A stretch of DNA of 64,000 nucleotides from Lamellibrachia columna. Its lineage: Eukaryota > Annelida > Polychaeta > Sabellida > Siboglinidae. The stretch lies in the NCBI GenBank assembly GCA_963662155.1, contig OY759262.1, positions 15,353,282-15,417,281 of the forward strand, in the 5' to 3' direction. Both the position numbers and the translations under genes were made by a program. Below are positions 38,960 to 60,899 of the stretch, piece by piece (the stretch's first letter is position 1; the number at the start of each line of letters is the position of its first letter). The notes under the pieces are model-generated. The model saw nothing but the letters and a program-made list of their open reading frames with translations. It had not been told where the DNA came from and did no database searches.

Positions 38960-40630
38960 AAAGATTTAATAAGATTTGCCATCCAAGCCAAAGGCCCAGA
39001 TGGCAAGTGGACAAGGAAGCCACTGACTTATCGAGAGTCCCACAATGTTCATCTACTTATAACCCGCCCTCCTGAGATATGTGTCAACCTTGTTTTTAAA
39101 CATATTCACGCTGCTAGCAGTTACACAATCTGCAGATAACTTGCTCCATTCATTTATTGTACAAGTACTTCCTGATAACCAATCTACACTGATCCTTTAC
39201 TAATGTTACTTCATGTCTAGTTCTACTATCTTTCCTGAGTGAGAACAAATATTTCTATCAATATTTTCATACCCATTTAATATCTTAAAAACTTCAATCT
39301 AATCTCATCTTAACCTCCTTGTCTCTTTTTTAACGAATTTGTTTAGATCGTTTTGTAAATATTGTTTATCACCATCATTGTTAACCTTTCTAAACACTTT
39401 TGTGTCATCCGCAAATTTAAGTACGTTGCTTGTTATATTATCGTCCAAGTCATTGATATATATTAAGAAAAACAAAGGTCCTATTACTGATATTTCTGAT
39501 ACCCCACTGAAAACTGATTTCCAGTTTGAAACCTCCCCATCTACTACAACGCGCTGTCTTCTGTCAGTCAGCAATTGTTCTATCCAGTCGATTATGCTAT
39601 CCCCGACACCATGGATTTTAATTTAAGCAGTAATCTTTGATGTGGCAGTTTGTCAAAAGCTTTCTGAATATCTAAGTAGATAATATCTACTTGTGATCCC
39701 TCGTCTATCCACTTAGTGATTTCTTCCAAAAAACATAACATATTTGTTAAGCATGAACTCGCTTTTAGGATTCCATGTTGAGATGGATTTCATAATTTAT
39801 GGCTCACAAGGAAGTCCACCATATGGTCTTTAATTAACCGTTCTAATAATTTACAAATCACTGACGTTAAACTCACTGGTCTGTAATTCTCTGACACATT
39901 TCTCTAACCTTTCTTTAAATAATGGTATGATGTTTGCTTCTTTCCATTCAAAAGGAATAACTCCCTCTTTTAATGACAAGTTGAACACACTTGCAAGTGG
40001 TATATCAACTTGTTCTACTGTTTCCACTCGTAGTCTTGGAGGAATTCCATCCACTCCCGGTGATTTAATATCCTTCATTGCCTTTATTTTCTTAGCTACC
40101 ATTTCTGGAGTTACAATTAACTGCCCTAAATAGTCAGATTTAACCTCCTGGAATTTAGCATCTGGAACTGGTAATGAACTGATATTATCTTTTGTAAACA
40201 CTGAACTGAAGTAATCATTTAGGTCTTCCGCCATTACAAAACCTTGTGATATTTTATTTCCAGCACTGTCTGTGTCCAACCTTGTCTCGTACGTTTTGTT
40301 TAATCCTGACATATGCGTAAGACACTTGCTGTCATTTTTATGTAACATACTAATTTTTGCTCATGGGTTCTTTTTAGACTGTCTAATTTCAGTCGTAGCT
40401 GCATTGAGTGTCTCTTTGTAATTTGCATGTCTTCCTCCTTTTTGGTACATAGTTTGCGTGGACACTATTTTTCTAACAGCTTCTTTTGACAAGTGTTTCT
40501 TTCTAGACCGTTTTCCTTGTTTTTTCAAGGGAACAAATTGATCAATGATAATCTCAATTTCATATTTTAGAAAGTTCCAATATTTAATTGCGGTCATACT
40601 CCAATCTACCTTTGCTAAGTATTTTCTCAT
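38960..40630 (-). mobile_element. CR1-like non-LTR retrotransposon, decayed
   Basis: Read on the minus strand. A pre-RT segment (40630-40361) is followed by an RT N-terminal segment (40348-39851, including SPGVDGIPPRLR and FEWKEANIIPLFK). The catalytic part (39574-39305) has the YINDLDDNITSNVLKFADD motif, and the C-terminal tail ends near 39060 with the 3' UTR shared with 15265-15540. The frame is broken by stops and shifts. The endonuclease is absent, so it is 5'-truncated. Confidence 0.85.
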
Positions 40631-40869
40631 ATCTTTATATTTACCTTTGTGGAAGTTTCTCCTGTGTTTTTTTTTTTACTTTCTGATTTTACTTTGATGT
40701 CAAAATGCATTTGATTATGATAACTTTTACCCAGTGGCTCATGCATTTTGACATTGTCCACTAATTAATTTTGTGAACACAAAACAATATCTAATACATT
40801 CTCCTCGATGGTTGGTTCTAGCACGTGTTGAGTACTCTCCAGTGATTTCCATTGTACGTTTAATGAAAC

Positions 40870-40884
40870 AGCGCCATCTGGTGG
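40870..40884 (-). promoter_or_regulatory. CTCF-like motif
   Basis: The reverse complement reads CCACCAGATGGCGCT, close to the bilaterian CTCF core (CCASNAGRKGGC). It lies between the ATF3-like pair and RPB9. Single motif, no occupancy data. Confidence 0.35.
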
Positions 40885-41104
40885 CGACTGTTTAATGAGA
40901 AGCAGTTTCTAAGTGTTGATCGAAGAATGGGTCGTTTTGCATGTTTTTTACTAATTGAGTTGGAAGAATGCACATAACAGCTTCGTGTACTCTGCAACCA
41001 GGATTGAATAGTGGCAAATTTTCAACAGTTTTGAAACCTAGCGGTGTCCGTTTACGATGAAAATTGTGACGTCATCGTACCGCTTTACAGAATCACCTCA
41101 CCGA

Positions 41105-41217
41105 CTGTATAGAGCCAATGAACGTACATAAGAAGAAGGCCGACTCCTATGTTTGCCTGTCTGTATAGAGCCAATGAACGTACATAAGAAGAAGGCCGAC
41201 TCCTATGGTTGCCTGTC
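41105..41217 (+). repeat. 56-bp tandem duplication
   Basis: CTGTATAGAGCCAATGAACG starts at 41105 and 41161; the copies are nearly identical. Confidence 0.95.
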
Positions 41218-41497
41218 TCACGTTTGTGAAACATCATCATCTCGTGTCGAATGGTTACGATAACCTTTCACATGACCACGAACATTGTAACGTCATCGTA
41301 CCACTTTAAGGAATCACCCCGAGATCCAGTATAAATAACGTGTTTTGATTAAACAATCAAAGTGGCGAAATGTAACCGTAAGCATTCGATACTGCGTGGC
41401 GCTGCGATCGTTAGGGCAGATAAATCACCACACTGCTGGCGTGCAGACATTGTACAACTGACACTGTACCCACACCTCCCGCGGGGAGGTCATACCT

Positions 41498-41690
41498 CAC
41501 GGTCAGGCCACGAGGCGCCAGCCTTTCCCATATAGACTAGGACATCACACGGGACGGTCTTACGTCACAGTCAAGCCACGAGGCGCCGGCCCTTCCCACA
41601 CAGACTAGGATATCACATGGGACGGTCTTACGTCACAGTTAAGCCACGAGGCGCCGGCCCTTCCCACACAGACTAGGACGTCATACCACG
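41498..41690 (+). repeat. 68-bp tandem repeat, about 2.7 copies
   Basis: CCACGAGGCGCCGGCCCTTC-type starts at 41508, 41576 and 41644. Each unit carries CTTACGTCACAG. Confidence 0.95.
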
Positions 41691-42204
41691 AAGACGTACC
41701 CATAAGTCATGCCCTCCTCAGAAACTAGTACTGTAAAGAAGGCGATCTCACCTCACAGTCATGCAGGAACGCCAACCCTCCGTACATATATATGTTTGGT
41801 CTCAACTGACCGTGATGTCATACATGACATTGGTTGGCCACATGGACTATGATTACATGCAGGGATGTTACATGTTTGCCTCATCCCACGTTTGAAGTGA
41901 GGAGCTCTCTTCTCTGTTTTCCATATCTAAGGCAGACATCCAGGCCAGTGTTTTTTAATCATTATTATTCCACAGCCAAATGTAAGCATCGTCAGCCTAG
42001 TTCCAAAATGCCAAAGTACATCTGTATAATAAGGGTTAAGTTACTAAACTAAACAAGCATAACATTGCATACATATTATGAGCAAAGTCCTGTATTTTCA
42101 AAGACATACTAATTTGTCTTACTCTCGGACAAGTCACAAAATGTTGGTTGCAAACAACATATAAAAAAATCAATAAGCGTCATCACATCAGTTAAGAAAT
42201 TCCT

Positions 42205-42426
42205 CTAGCACATTCCCCTTCTATTTACTCCTATAGCACATTCCCCTTCTATTTACCCCTATAGCACATTCCCCTTCTATTTACCCCTATAACACATTCC
42301 CCTTCTATTTACCCCTATAATAGCACATTCCCCTTCTATTTACCCCTATAGCACATTCCCCTTCTATTTACCCCTATAGCACATTCCCCTTCTATTTACC
42401 CCTATAGCACATTCCCCTTCTATTTC
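42205..42426 (+). repeat. 28-bp minisatellite, about 8 copies
   Basis: Unit TAGCACATTCCCCTTCTATT, then TACCCCTA. Confidence 0.97.
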
Positions 42427-43190
42427 CCATATTTTCCGCTTCATCACGGCGCATTGTAATTCAGATTTAAAAAATAAATAAAATACCACACAGAGCAGCA
42501 CAATTATGCCGTTTGTTGGACATGTGTTTGTCTTCCCAATGAGTATGGACTTACTGTAAAGTGTAAACATTGCAATTAAGTTACAGCATCATAAGGCATA
42601 CACATACAGGTGAATATCCTAGACTACACTAGATACAAGTGTACTGACACTGAACCAAATCCGTAGTATCTCTAGTACTGGAAGGTATCGTTTGAAGACA
42701 ACAGAGATTAGTCATTACTACCATTAGCAACTATATTATATAACCTAAAATCATTTGCTTAATATCTGTATACGGCAGCGTTATAAAAGCGAAGTTGTCT
42801 TGTTAAATAATTTAGCACTACTGAGGTGAAGTACACACTGATTAGCCAGTCTAATATTATGTTTTTATGTATTCGAGACAATTTATATGTTGCTGTTTAC
42901 ACTGATACACGTGCATTTACCCAGCGATTCCATAAAACACAAACACGTGTAAACAACTAGCGGTAGATCAAATGTCATGGATTATAAATAAAACGATTGC
43001 GACTGCGTGCAGTACTTGCCAAACGACTTTCACATCTTGACACTTCTCTGGCAAATTCGTCGTCCTCAAATTCTTTATATTGTGCAGCTTCAAACTAATT
43101 TTGCACAGGAGATGTTAATATGCTTCCAGGTCTGAAAAAGTTATTATAATCCACATTATGACCAATAAAAGAAATTATTTTCCAGTGCAG

Positions 43191-43257
43191 CGCCGATGGA
43201 CGAAGCGTTGCCGTTGCTGAGTGACGTCATGTCACGTGCCAACAATACGTATACGTA
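43191..43257 (+). other. Promoter-like or small exon candidate
   Basis: A CRE palindrome TGACGTCA at 43222-43229 sits next to TCACGTG. The same bases can be read as an exon: acceptor TTATTTTCCAG, ATG at 43196, 20 codons, donor ATAC|GTAAAG. No domain; both readings are uncertain. Confidence 0.25.
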
Positions 43258-43649
43258 AAGTCGCATTTATTATTGGATTATGAACTGTTACTGTTTTAGC
43301 GAAATATTCTAGCAATGCTAGCAATGTTTATTATCAGGCAAGTTTGTGTTATTAAAATATAATTTATTATAGTTGGCTCATCAACTTTTTGGATAGCCTC
43401 GGTTATCCAGGCTCCGCGCTGTGGCGCCACCGTTTGTCGCACATAATAATTATCTTCTCTTGGATGCAGAGTGAGGTTCTCATTGTGACGGAAATTATGT
43501 ATGCACGCAGATTCCGGGCGCATACATAAGTAGCTCATTAATATCTCGTCCGGGCATTTTGCTAATTCATAAAATAAGAGTGAACTTTTATCAGTTTATA
43601 CGATGAAATTCGAATTAAATTTCAACTTTGCTTATATTGACACAACTGA

Positions 43650-43853
43650 AAAGTTAAATCAGGCAAAAAATATTTAGTGTATCATCTCGCTAATGACGCC
43701 GATTGGCTGCTGGCTCTTCACGGGAACGCCTACTCAAAATTGAGTGGTGACAGTAACAACGAGACCACGCCTCTGCATCTAGACTCTCTTCTCGGCGAAT
43801 TCACGAAGTCGAGCGAGAGTCAGATAAGCGAGACTATTTTTTGGAGCGTTTGA
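43650..43853 (+). other. ATG-less open frame of 67 codons
   Basis: The frame includes NDADWLLALHGNAYSKLSGD and ends with TGA at 43851-43853. An acceptor-like TATTTAG lies at 43671-43677. It has acidic and hydrophobic composition like an activation domain, but matches nothing I know. It does not join 43191-43257 in frame with the best donor. Confidence 0.2.
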
Positions 43854-44054
43854 TAGTAGGTGGCACCACCTCGAACAATTCGAAACCATGAAAGCTTGTC
43901 AGGTGGCCACTATGCACGTGCGAGTAGGAGCGCGGTGTAATGAACCCATTCCATACCATCACATCCAGCATACATACTAAGATCTTATAGCCTTTTTTGT
44001 AAGTTTTTTATTATTACAATGTGTGTATATTGTGTGAAATCAGAGTTGGCATAA

Positions 44055-44315
44055 TTAAAACACCATCCTCAACTGGTTTAGAGTATCGCAAATCCGATTC
44101 GTTGGTGTCTTTAATCGTTAGATCTCGTCAGGCCAAAAATAGTGGATATCCAAAATGGTAAACAGAGTGCACGTCAATACCGATCATTGGCGTGACGACC
44201 TTCCGTCCTCTCGACGATAACATCACAAAGTTACAAAATGTCACCAAGGGTGAAATTTGCGAGTTTTCAGCCTTTCCATTTTTACATCACTTAATTAATG
44301 TTTGATCAAACATTA
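44055..44315 (+). repeat. About 250-bp dispersed repeat, copy 2
   Basis: See 38122-38362. It is followed immediately by a 20-bp minisatellite. Confidence 0.75.
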
Positions 44316-44320
44316 TGCAT

Positions 44321-44430
44321 GTATGCATGTGTTTAACTATGTATGTATGTGTTTAATTATGTATGTATGTGTTTAATTGTGAATGTATGTGTTTAATTGT
44401 GAATGTATGTGTTTAATTATGTATGTATGT
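44321..44430 (+). repeat. 20-bp minisatellite, 5.5 copies
   Basis: Unit GTATGTATGTGTTTAATTAT. Confidence 0.9.
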
Positions 44431-44519
44431 GTAGGTGTTTAACTGTGTGTGTATCGGGCGTGTTAACAAATGCATGTCAACGCAATCGAAAGCAAATACA
44501 AATGTTTCACTTGATTCAA

Positions 44520-44604
44520 ATGCAAATGCAAAATTTAATGCCATTTTCCAGAAACGCATTCAAATGCAAATGGAAATGTTTTGGGTTCGCACTCAAATGC
44601 AAAT
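44520..44604 (+). promoter_or_regulatory. Cluster of three POU octamer motifs
   Basis: Exact ATGCAAAT at 44520-44527, 44564-44571 and 44597-44604, all on the same strand, with further near matches. It may be a regulatory cluster or the remains of a short tandem repeat. Confidence 0.4.
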
Positions 44605-46027
44605 GTTTTTGTTACACATTTGCAAATGCATTGGAATTAATTAAAATGTTTTGGCTTTATATTAACGTTTGTTTTTTTTTATAGAAAAAAACAACGTAAT
44701 GTATACAAACTGAATAACTGTATATTGTAAGATGGTGACTTTATATCCTGTTTGACATATTTATTTAATTATTTCGTATACTTTTTATAACCTATTTATT
44801 TATTAACTTTGTTTAACTTATAAACTTATTTTACTTTTTATCTATTTATATTTCTAACTTATTTACTTTTAAAAGATATGTATTTTTTATACCTATTTAT
44901 ATGTACCGACTGTTTGTGGGTATTTTTTAACTGAAATAAATGTATTCGTATTCGTAAACACATTATTAATTTATTTAATAAATACAGTAGTACTTTATTG
45001 TAACCACTAAGTCCCACTACGTACCAGTCCCACTACATTAGCATGCCTGTAGAGTCAATGAGTCATACACTGAGTCACACAGTTCCAGGCCTGCAGAAGT
45101 GGTAGAAATGGAAGGGACGAATAGACAATTGACAGTTAACTGCGAACTATGACAGGGAGGGAAAGGCTAATCATTCAGGTAGGCCAGAATGGAAGGGGAA
45201 CCCAAAACAATAGCGTGTCCATAGGTGGGGTCACTGGGTTGATAATCTGGTGGATAATTGCAGCTATCACTAAACACTCTCTGGCTGTAAATATTTAGGG
45301 TTGGCATTGCTAATGTTTACTCCCTCTAATGAGTAGCTACCCCAACCCACCCCAACAGTTCCAACACAACACAAGGGAGTCATGTGTCTGAATTGTTTCA
45401 TTGCACAGGTAATCTCTGAAGCCGTTAACGTATAGACCAGTTGGTCTTTTCATGTTGTTTGATTAACAGGTCAGCCATTGATCAGTTGACCATTGACATA
45501 CAGAGCACTTTTTCAAAGAGCACGTTGTGAAAAGTCAAGGGTGAACAGCCACGAGTGGGAGTGGTGAAATCTCGAGTGATTTACGTTCACTATATGACGC
45601 TAATGGTGGGGAGTTTGACAATTTATATATTTTTTATTTTTGCACATTGATTTTGCACATCAGCATTTCATTTGGCAAAATCCTACTTTTTCAACAAATC
45701 TCTCAATTTCAAACAGTTTGAGATTGTTTGCGTTAAAAATATGCATACGAATAAAACAACTTTCGTTTTTGTTTGAAACTATGTTACGCAGTCAAGTGCA
45801 CAGTTGCAGTGACGTAACAAGTCGTAAACAACAATCGCGTTGCCCAGCTAAAACCACTGCGCACTGTCCATTGAATTTAAAATCAAGTTGTGACAGTTGT
45901 GATATACTGAGTGGCGCCACTGTCGGGGCGTTTGGCGATAATGCCTTATCTATTCACGAGGTGGACATAGAGCGGATACTTGGAAGCGTAGATTCTGAAT
46001 TTCTGCAGTAAACATTTCATATAAACA

Positions 46028-56091
<10,064 letters not shown>

Positions 56092-56144
56092 GGTGAGTCA
56101 TACACACCGGGCAGAACCCTTGCCACTGGCCATGGTTTTGGGTT

Positions 56145-58258
56145 TGCTCCAGATGTCCTATGCCAGTGCTGACTGTGCTCCAGATGTCCTATGCCAGTGC
56201 TAATTGTGTGCTCCAGATGTCCTATGCCAGTGCTAATTGTGTGCTCCAGATGTCCTATGCCAGTGCTAATTGTGTGCTCCAGATGTCCTATGCCAGTGCT
56301 AATTGTGTGCTCCAGATGTCCTATGCCAGTGCTGATTGTGTGCTCCAGATGTCCTATGCCAGTGCTGATTGTGTGCTCCAGATGTCCTATGCCAGTGCTG
56401 ATTGTGTGCTCCAGAAGTCCTATGCCAGTGCTGATTGTGTGCTCCAGATGTCCTATGCCAGTGCTAATTGTGTGCTCCAGAAATCCTATGCCAGTGCTGA
56501 TTGTGTGCTCCAGATGTCCTATGCCAGTGCTAATTGTGTGCTCCAGATGTCCTATGCCAGTGGCGATTGTGTGCTCCAGATGTCCTATGCCAGTGCTAAT
56601 TGTGTGCTCCAGATGTCCTATGTCAGTGCTGACTGTGCTCCAGATGTCCTATGCCAGTGCTGACTGTGTGCTCCAGATGTCCTATGCCAGTGCTAATTGT
56701 GTGCTCCAGATGTCCTATGCCAGTGCTAATTGTGTGCTCCAGATGTCCTATGCCAGTGCTGATTGTGTGCTCCAGATGTCCTATGCCAGTGCTGATTGTG
56801 TGCTCCAGATGTCCTATGCCAGTGGCGATTGTGTGCTCCAGATGTCCTATGCCAGTGCTGACTGTGCTCCAGATGTCCTATGCCAGTGCTAATTGTGTGC
56901 TCCAGATGTCCTATGCCAGTGCTAATTGTGTGCTCCAGATGTCCTATGCCAGTGGCGATTGTGTGCTCCAGATGTCCTATGCCAGTGCTAATTGTGTGCT
57001 CCAGATGTCCTATGCCAGTGCTAATTGTGTGCTCCAGATGTCCTATGCCAGTGCTAATTGTGTGCTCCAGATGTCCTATGCCAGTGCTGATTGTGTGCTC
57101 CAGATGTCCTATGCCAGTGCTAATTGTGTGCTCCAGATGTCCTATGCCAGTGCTAATTGTGTGCTCCAGATGTCCTATGCCAGTGCTGACTGTGTGCTCT
57201 AGATGTCCTATGCCAGTGGCGATTGTGTGCTCCAGATGTCCTATGCCAGTGGCGATTGTGTGCTCCAGATGTCCTATGCCAGTGCTGACTGTGTGCTCCA
57301 GATGTCCTATGCCAGTGCTGACTGTGTGCTCCAGATGTCCTATGCCAGTGGCGATTGTGTGCTCCAGATGTCCTATGCCAGTGCTGACTGTGTGCTCCAG
57401 ATGTCCTATGCCAGTGCTAATTGTGTGCTCCAGATGTCCTATGCCAGTGCTGACTGTGTGCTCCAGATGTCCTATGCCAGTGGCGATTGTGTGCTCCAGA
57501 TGTCCCATGCCAGTGGCGATTGTGTGCTCCAGATGTCCTATGCCAGTGCTGACTGTGTGCTCCAGATGTCCTATGCCAGTGCTGACTGTGTGCTCCAGAT
57601 GTCCTATGCCAGTGCTGACTGTGTGCTCCAGATGTCCTATGCCAGTGGCGATTGTGTGCTCCAGATGTCCTATGCCAGTGCTGACTGTGTGCTCCAGATG
57701 TCCTATGCCAGTGCTGACTGTGTGCTCCAGATGTCCTATGCCAGTGCTGACTGTGTGCTCCAGATGTCCTATGCCAGTGCTGACTGTGTGCTCCAGATGT
57801 CCTATGCCAGTGGCGATTGTGTGCTCCAGATGTCCTATGCCAGTGCTGACTGTGTGCTCCAGATGTCCTATGCCAGTGCTGACTGTGTGCTCCAGATGTC
57901 CTATGCCAGTGCTGACTGTGTGCTCCAGATGTCCTATGCCAGTGCTGACTGTGTGCTCCAGATGTCCTATGCCAGTGCTGACTGTGTGCTCCAGATGTCC
58001 TATGCCAGTGCTGACTGTGTGCTCCAGATGTCCTATGCCAGTGCTGACTGTGTGCTCCAGATGTCCTATGCCAGTGCTGACTGTGTGCTCCAGATGTCCT
58101 ATGCCAGTGGCGATTGTGTGCTCCAGATGTCCTATGCCAGTGCTGACTGTGTGCTCCAGATGTCCTATGCCAGTGCTGACTGTGTGCTCCAGATGTCCTA
58201 TGCCAGTGCTGACTGTGTGCTCCAGATGTCCTATGCCAGTGCTGACTGTGTGCTCCAG
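56145..58258 (+). repeat. 33-bp minisatellite, about 64 copies
   Basis: Unit ATGTCCTATGCCAGTGCTGA, then CTGTGTGCTCCAG. The variable triplet pair reads GCTAAT, GCTGAT, GGCGAT or GCTGAC. AAT/GAT forms dominate the left half and GAC the right half. Three units lack two bases (near 56165, 56630 and 56860). All plus frames and at least one minus frame stay open, so the 160-550 codon ORFs are artefacts. Confidence 0.98.
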
Positions 58259-58269
58259 CTGCTCTGATT

Positions 58270-60760
58270 ATGTTATGCTGAACATACTAAACACGTTGGG
58301 AATGTTTGCCCAAGAATGGTTACAACATAATAACCAACAAGCATTTCTACATTTTGGTCTGACAGAAACAAATCCACTCAACAAAGACAGGTTTAAAGCA
58401 TCATTAGCAGGTTTACTGAAACATCCGTACACATCTCAATTCATTATTGTTATCCTTCTACAGTGCAACAGCCAATTGCTTGTTTCCTATCTGTATCCTT
58501 TATGCAAGCACATTCCTAATCAGTGTATTGTATAATATATTGTCAAATATAGAGTGTATTCAAGCTGCATGCGTGCTGTGTTATTACAACTGTACAGGAA
58601 TTCACTCGCAACAACACATTTCCCAGACTTAGATGTTTAGCCAGTTGGTGCAATATGCTTTTGTACAAGTCATGTTAATTAATTATTTAATGCATTTTGG
58701 ATTGCTCTCTGGCCATACGTGCATACATCACACAGTGCGTACATCACACGGTGCACAGCTTTTGCAAACTGCCAAACGCTACAACTCTCACTCTGTGTCC
58801 ATTATTCTTCTTGTTAATAGTTAATATGTTTAAGCACCTGGCTATAAGCTTCATCTGTCTACATCCACCACATTTACGATGCCTCCACCCACTGCGTGTC
58901 ACACAGACGCCACAGAATGACTTCCACATTACAATAACTACGAAAATTTCAGCAAACAAATTCATCATCGTTGTGGCAAGCTAGATCAGACAGATCACTT
59001 CATTGTGAAGTACAGGCACACTACAGACGCACATACCAACATCTCTACTGTTATTCATATCATGCTGTGAAGATTTTTCAAAATTTATGCACTGGAATCG
59101 TGCTTTGTATCACGTTTTTCCAGTATTCCAATATACCTGTTTCATCATAGGCTTTTCCCACTCCACATAATCAACTTCTGTCCTTGTCTTGAAATAGGAC
59201 ATCAAAATAGGCTATACTGTTGCCATGGTATGTATGGGTAGAAAGTAATCATGTTTCCACCAGCATGTACAAGCGAGTTGTACACATTTGGATCAGATAA
59301 CATTGCAGTTTTAGCAATTTAAAAGCATGTTCTTTTACTACATTACAACAACCATTTTTGTTGCCATGGATAAAGTGGAATTATTGCTTATCTAGACAAT
59401 GTTGTTTCTGTTTTAGATTTGACCATAGCCAACTGGAATTACTTCCAAGAAACAAGTAGTGTGTTCCATGGACTACGAGGTTACAAAGATACACCATCGA
59501 TAGACCTGTGGTGCTCATGTTACTTATACTGCCAAACAGAGTCGGTCGAGACATGATTTCAATGTTAGTGAATCCACTGGGGCATACTGGATGTGTACAC
59601 ATAATTCAATTAACGTTTGTGTGTGCATGCACCAACATACAACTACAACTAAATCACACATTAAATCAATATTGATATTGACTAAACATTTGAAACAACT
59701 GCGAGATCACCAAGTGTTATTTCATACTGTTTACATTTTAGAGTCGTGGTCCCACCAGAGGGAAGCACTATCTGTAGGAAACATCATCCACGAACGTATC
59801 ACATAAAACAAACACACCACAACCATCGCACACTATAACCCTGCAATGACACTGACATGTTTCAATATCGCTAACTCTAGAACATTTTGAGTGTCTTGTA
59901 ACGACGAGCACTCATCGTAACTACTGTTGTGTTGAAACAGTTTGTATCAACCTCTCAACAAAACTCCTTGTTTTCCTGACCAACCAACACTGAGATGTCA
60001 TTGTACCAATTACCTTGGTGAACCTGCATACAGGAGCAATGAATAAATGTTAAGATTTTCATCTGATGCGCGTATAATACTTCATTATTAATACTTATAT
60101 CTAAGAATTTGTAATGGCACTCGACTGAAGTGGAATGATGTATATAGTTTTTTCCGCAGTTGGACCAGTTCAGTTCTTAATGATGCCAACACATCCTGGG
60201 TGGGTGAGGGGTTGATGTCCTGTCAGACGGTGGTGATGAGGTTGTATTTGGTGGTGACCGCTGCATCATCAGACGGCTGTTCCCATATCATCAGTGGCTG
60301 CTGAGGCATCCTGTAATGTGGCAGACGACAGTTGTAATGTTTTCGTAAATAGACAAATTATGTTCAATACATTTTGTTAGAAGTATTAATCACAGCAATC
60401 CGGAAAGAGACTAATTATGTGAGACACTGTGAGCTAGCCAAGTTCTCTGCAGGGCAGCCATTGAAATTTTTTTATGAAGACAGTAGCGTAGTATATAGTT
60501 ATCTGTAGGATAGGTTCAATGCTAAGTCAATTCCAAAACAAAACTGAATACAGCTGGAAACAGCATTAATACAACTGAGTTGAACATTAATCAGATCCTG
60601 TACACCATTTACAGTTGATTCCATGTTAAATATTAAAACATCAAGCTAATTTGTTTTCAGTTAAACCTGCCTTGTAGTGATACAAATCTTTTTTAGAAAA
60701 TATTTTGTAAAAAAAAAGCATAGTGTATATAATTTTTTTTAATATGTTGCGTCATATTAT
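58270..60760. other. No assignable gene; possible RPB9 3' UTR exon region
   Basis: AATAAA at 60042-60047 could end an RPB9 transcript if the post-stop donor is used. A 44-codon frame after the acceptor-like TCTGTTTTAG at 59415 and others are not supported by homology. Confidence 0.3.
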
Positions 60761-60766
60761 TTGCAG

Positions 60767-60882
60767 AAGCTCCAGCATTTCTGTTTCTGAGAGGCACTAA
60801 AATGGCCATGCCAGCATTCTGCCCAAATGACATTAGCACTCAAGCCATGTACAGCTATAAGCAGGGCAACGCTTTCTTCTAA
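60767..60882 (+). other. Candidate terminal exon
   Basis: After the acceptor ATTATTTGCAG, a frame reads APAFLFLRGTKMAMPAF, then CPNDISTQAMYSYKQGNAFF and TAA. It is protein-like but short enough to be chance. No upstream exon identified. Confidence 0.2.
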
Positions 60883-60899
60883 GTACACATTAATAGGTG

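Noticed and set aside
45640..46011. 123-codon ORF just upstream of RPB9
   Set aside because: No domain, unusual composition, and it ends 17 bp before the RPB9 ATG; more likely 5' flank or UTR.
56160..58535. ORFs of 160-550 codons with MSYASADCVLQ- or MPVLTVCSRC-type repeats
   Set aside because: The 33-bp unit is open in every plus frame and on the minus strand, and lies after the RPB9 stop; these are repeat artefacts.
59415..59820. Two acceptor-preceded open frames (about 44 and 30 codons)
   Set aside because: No matching donors or homology; lengths are within chance.
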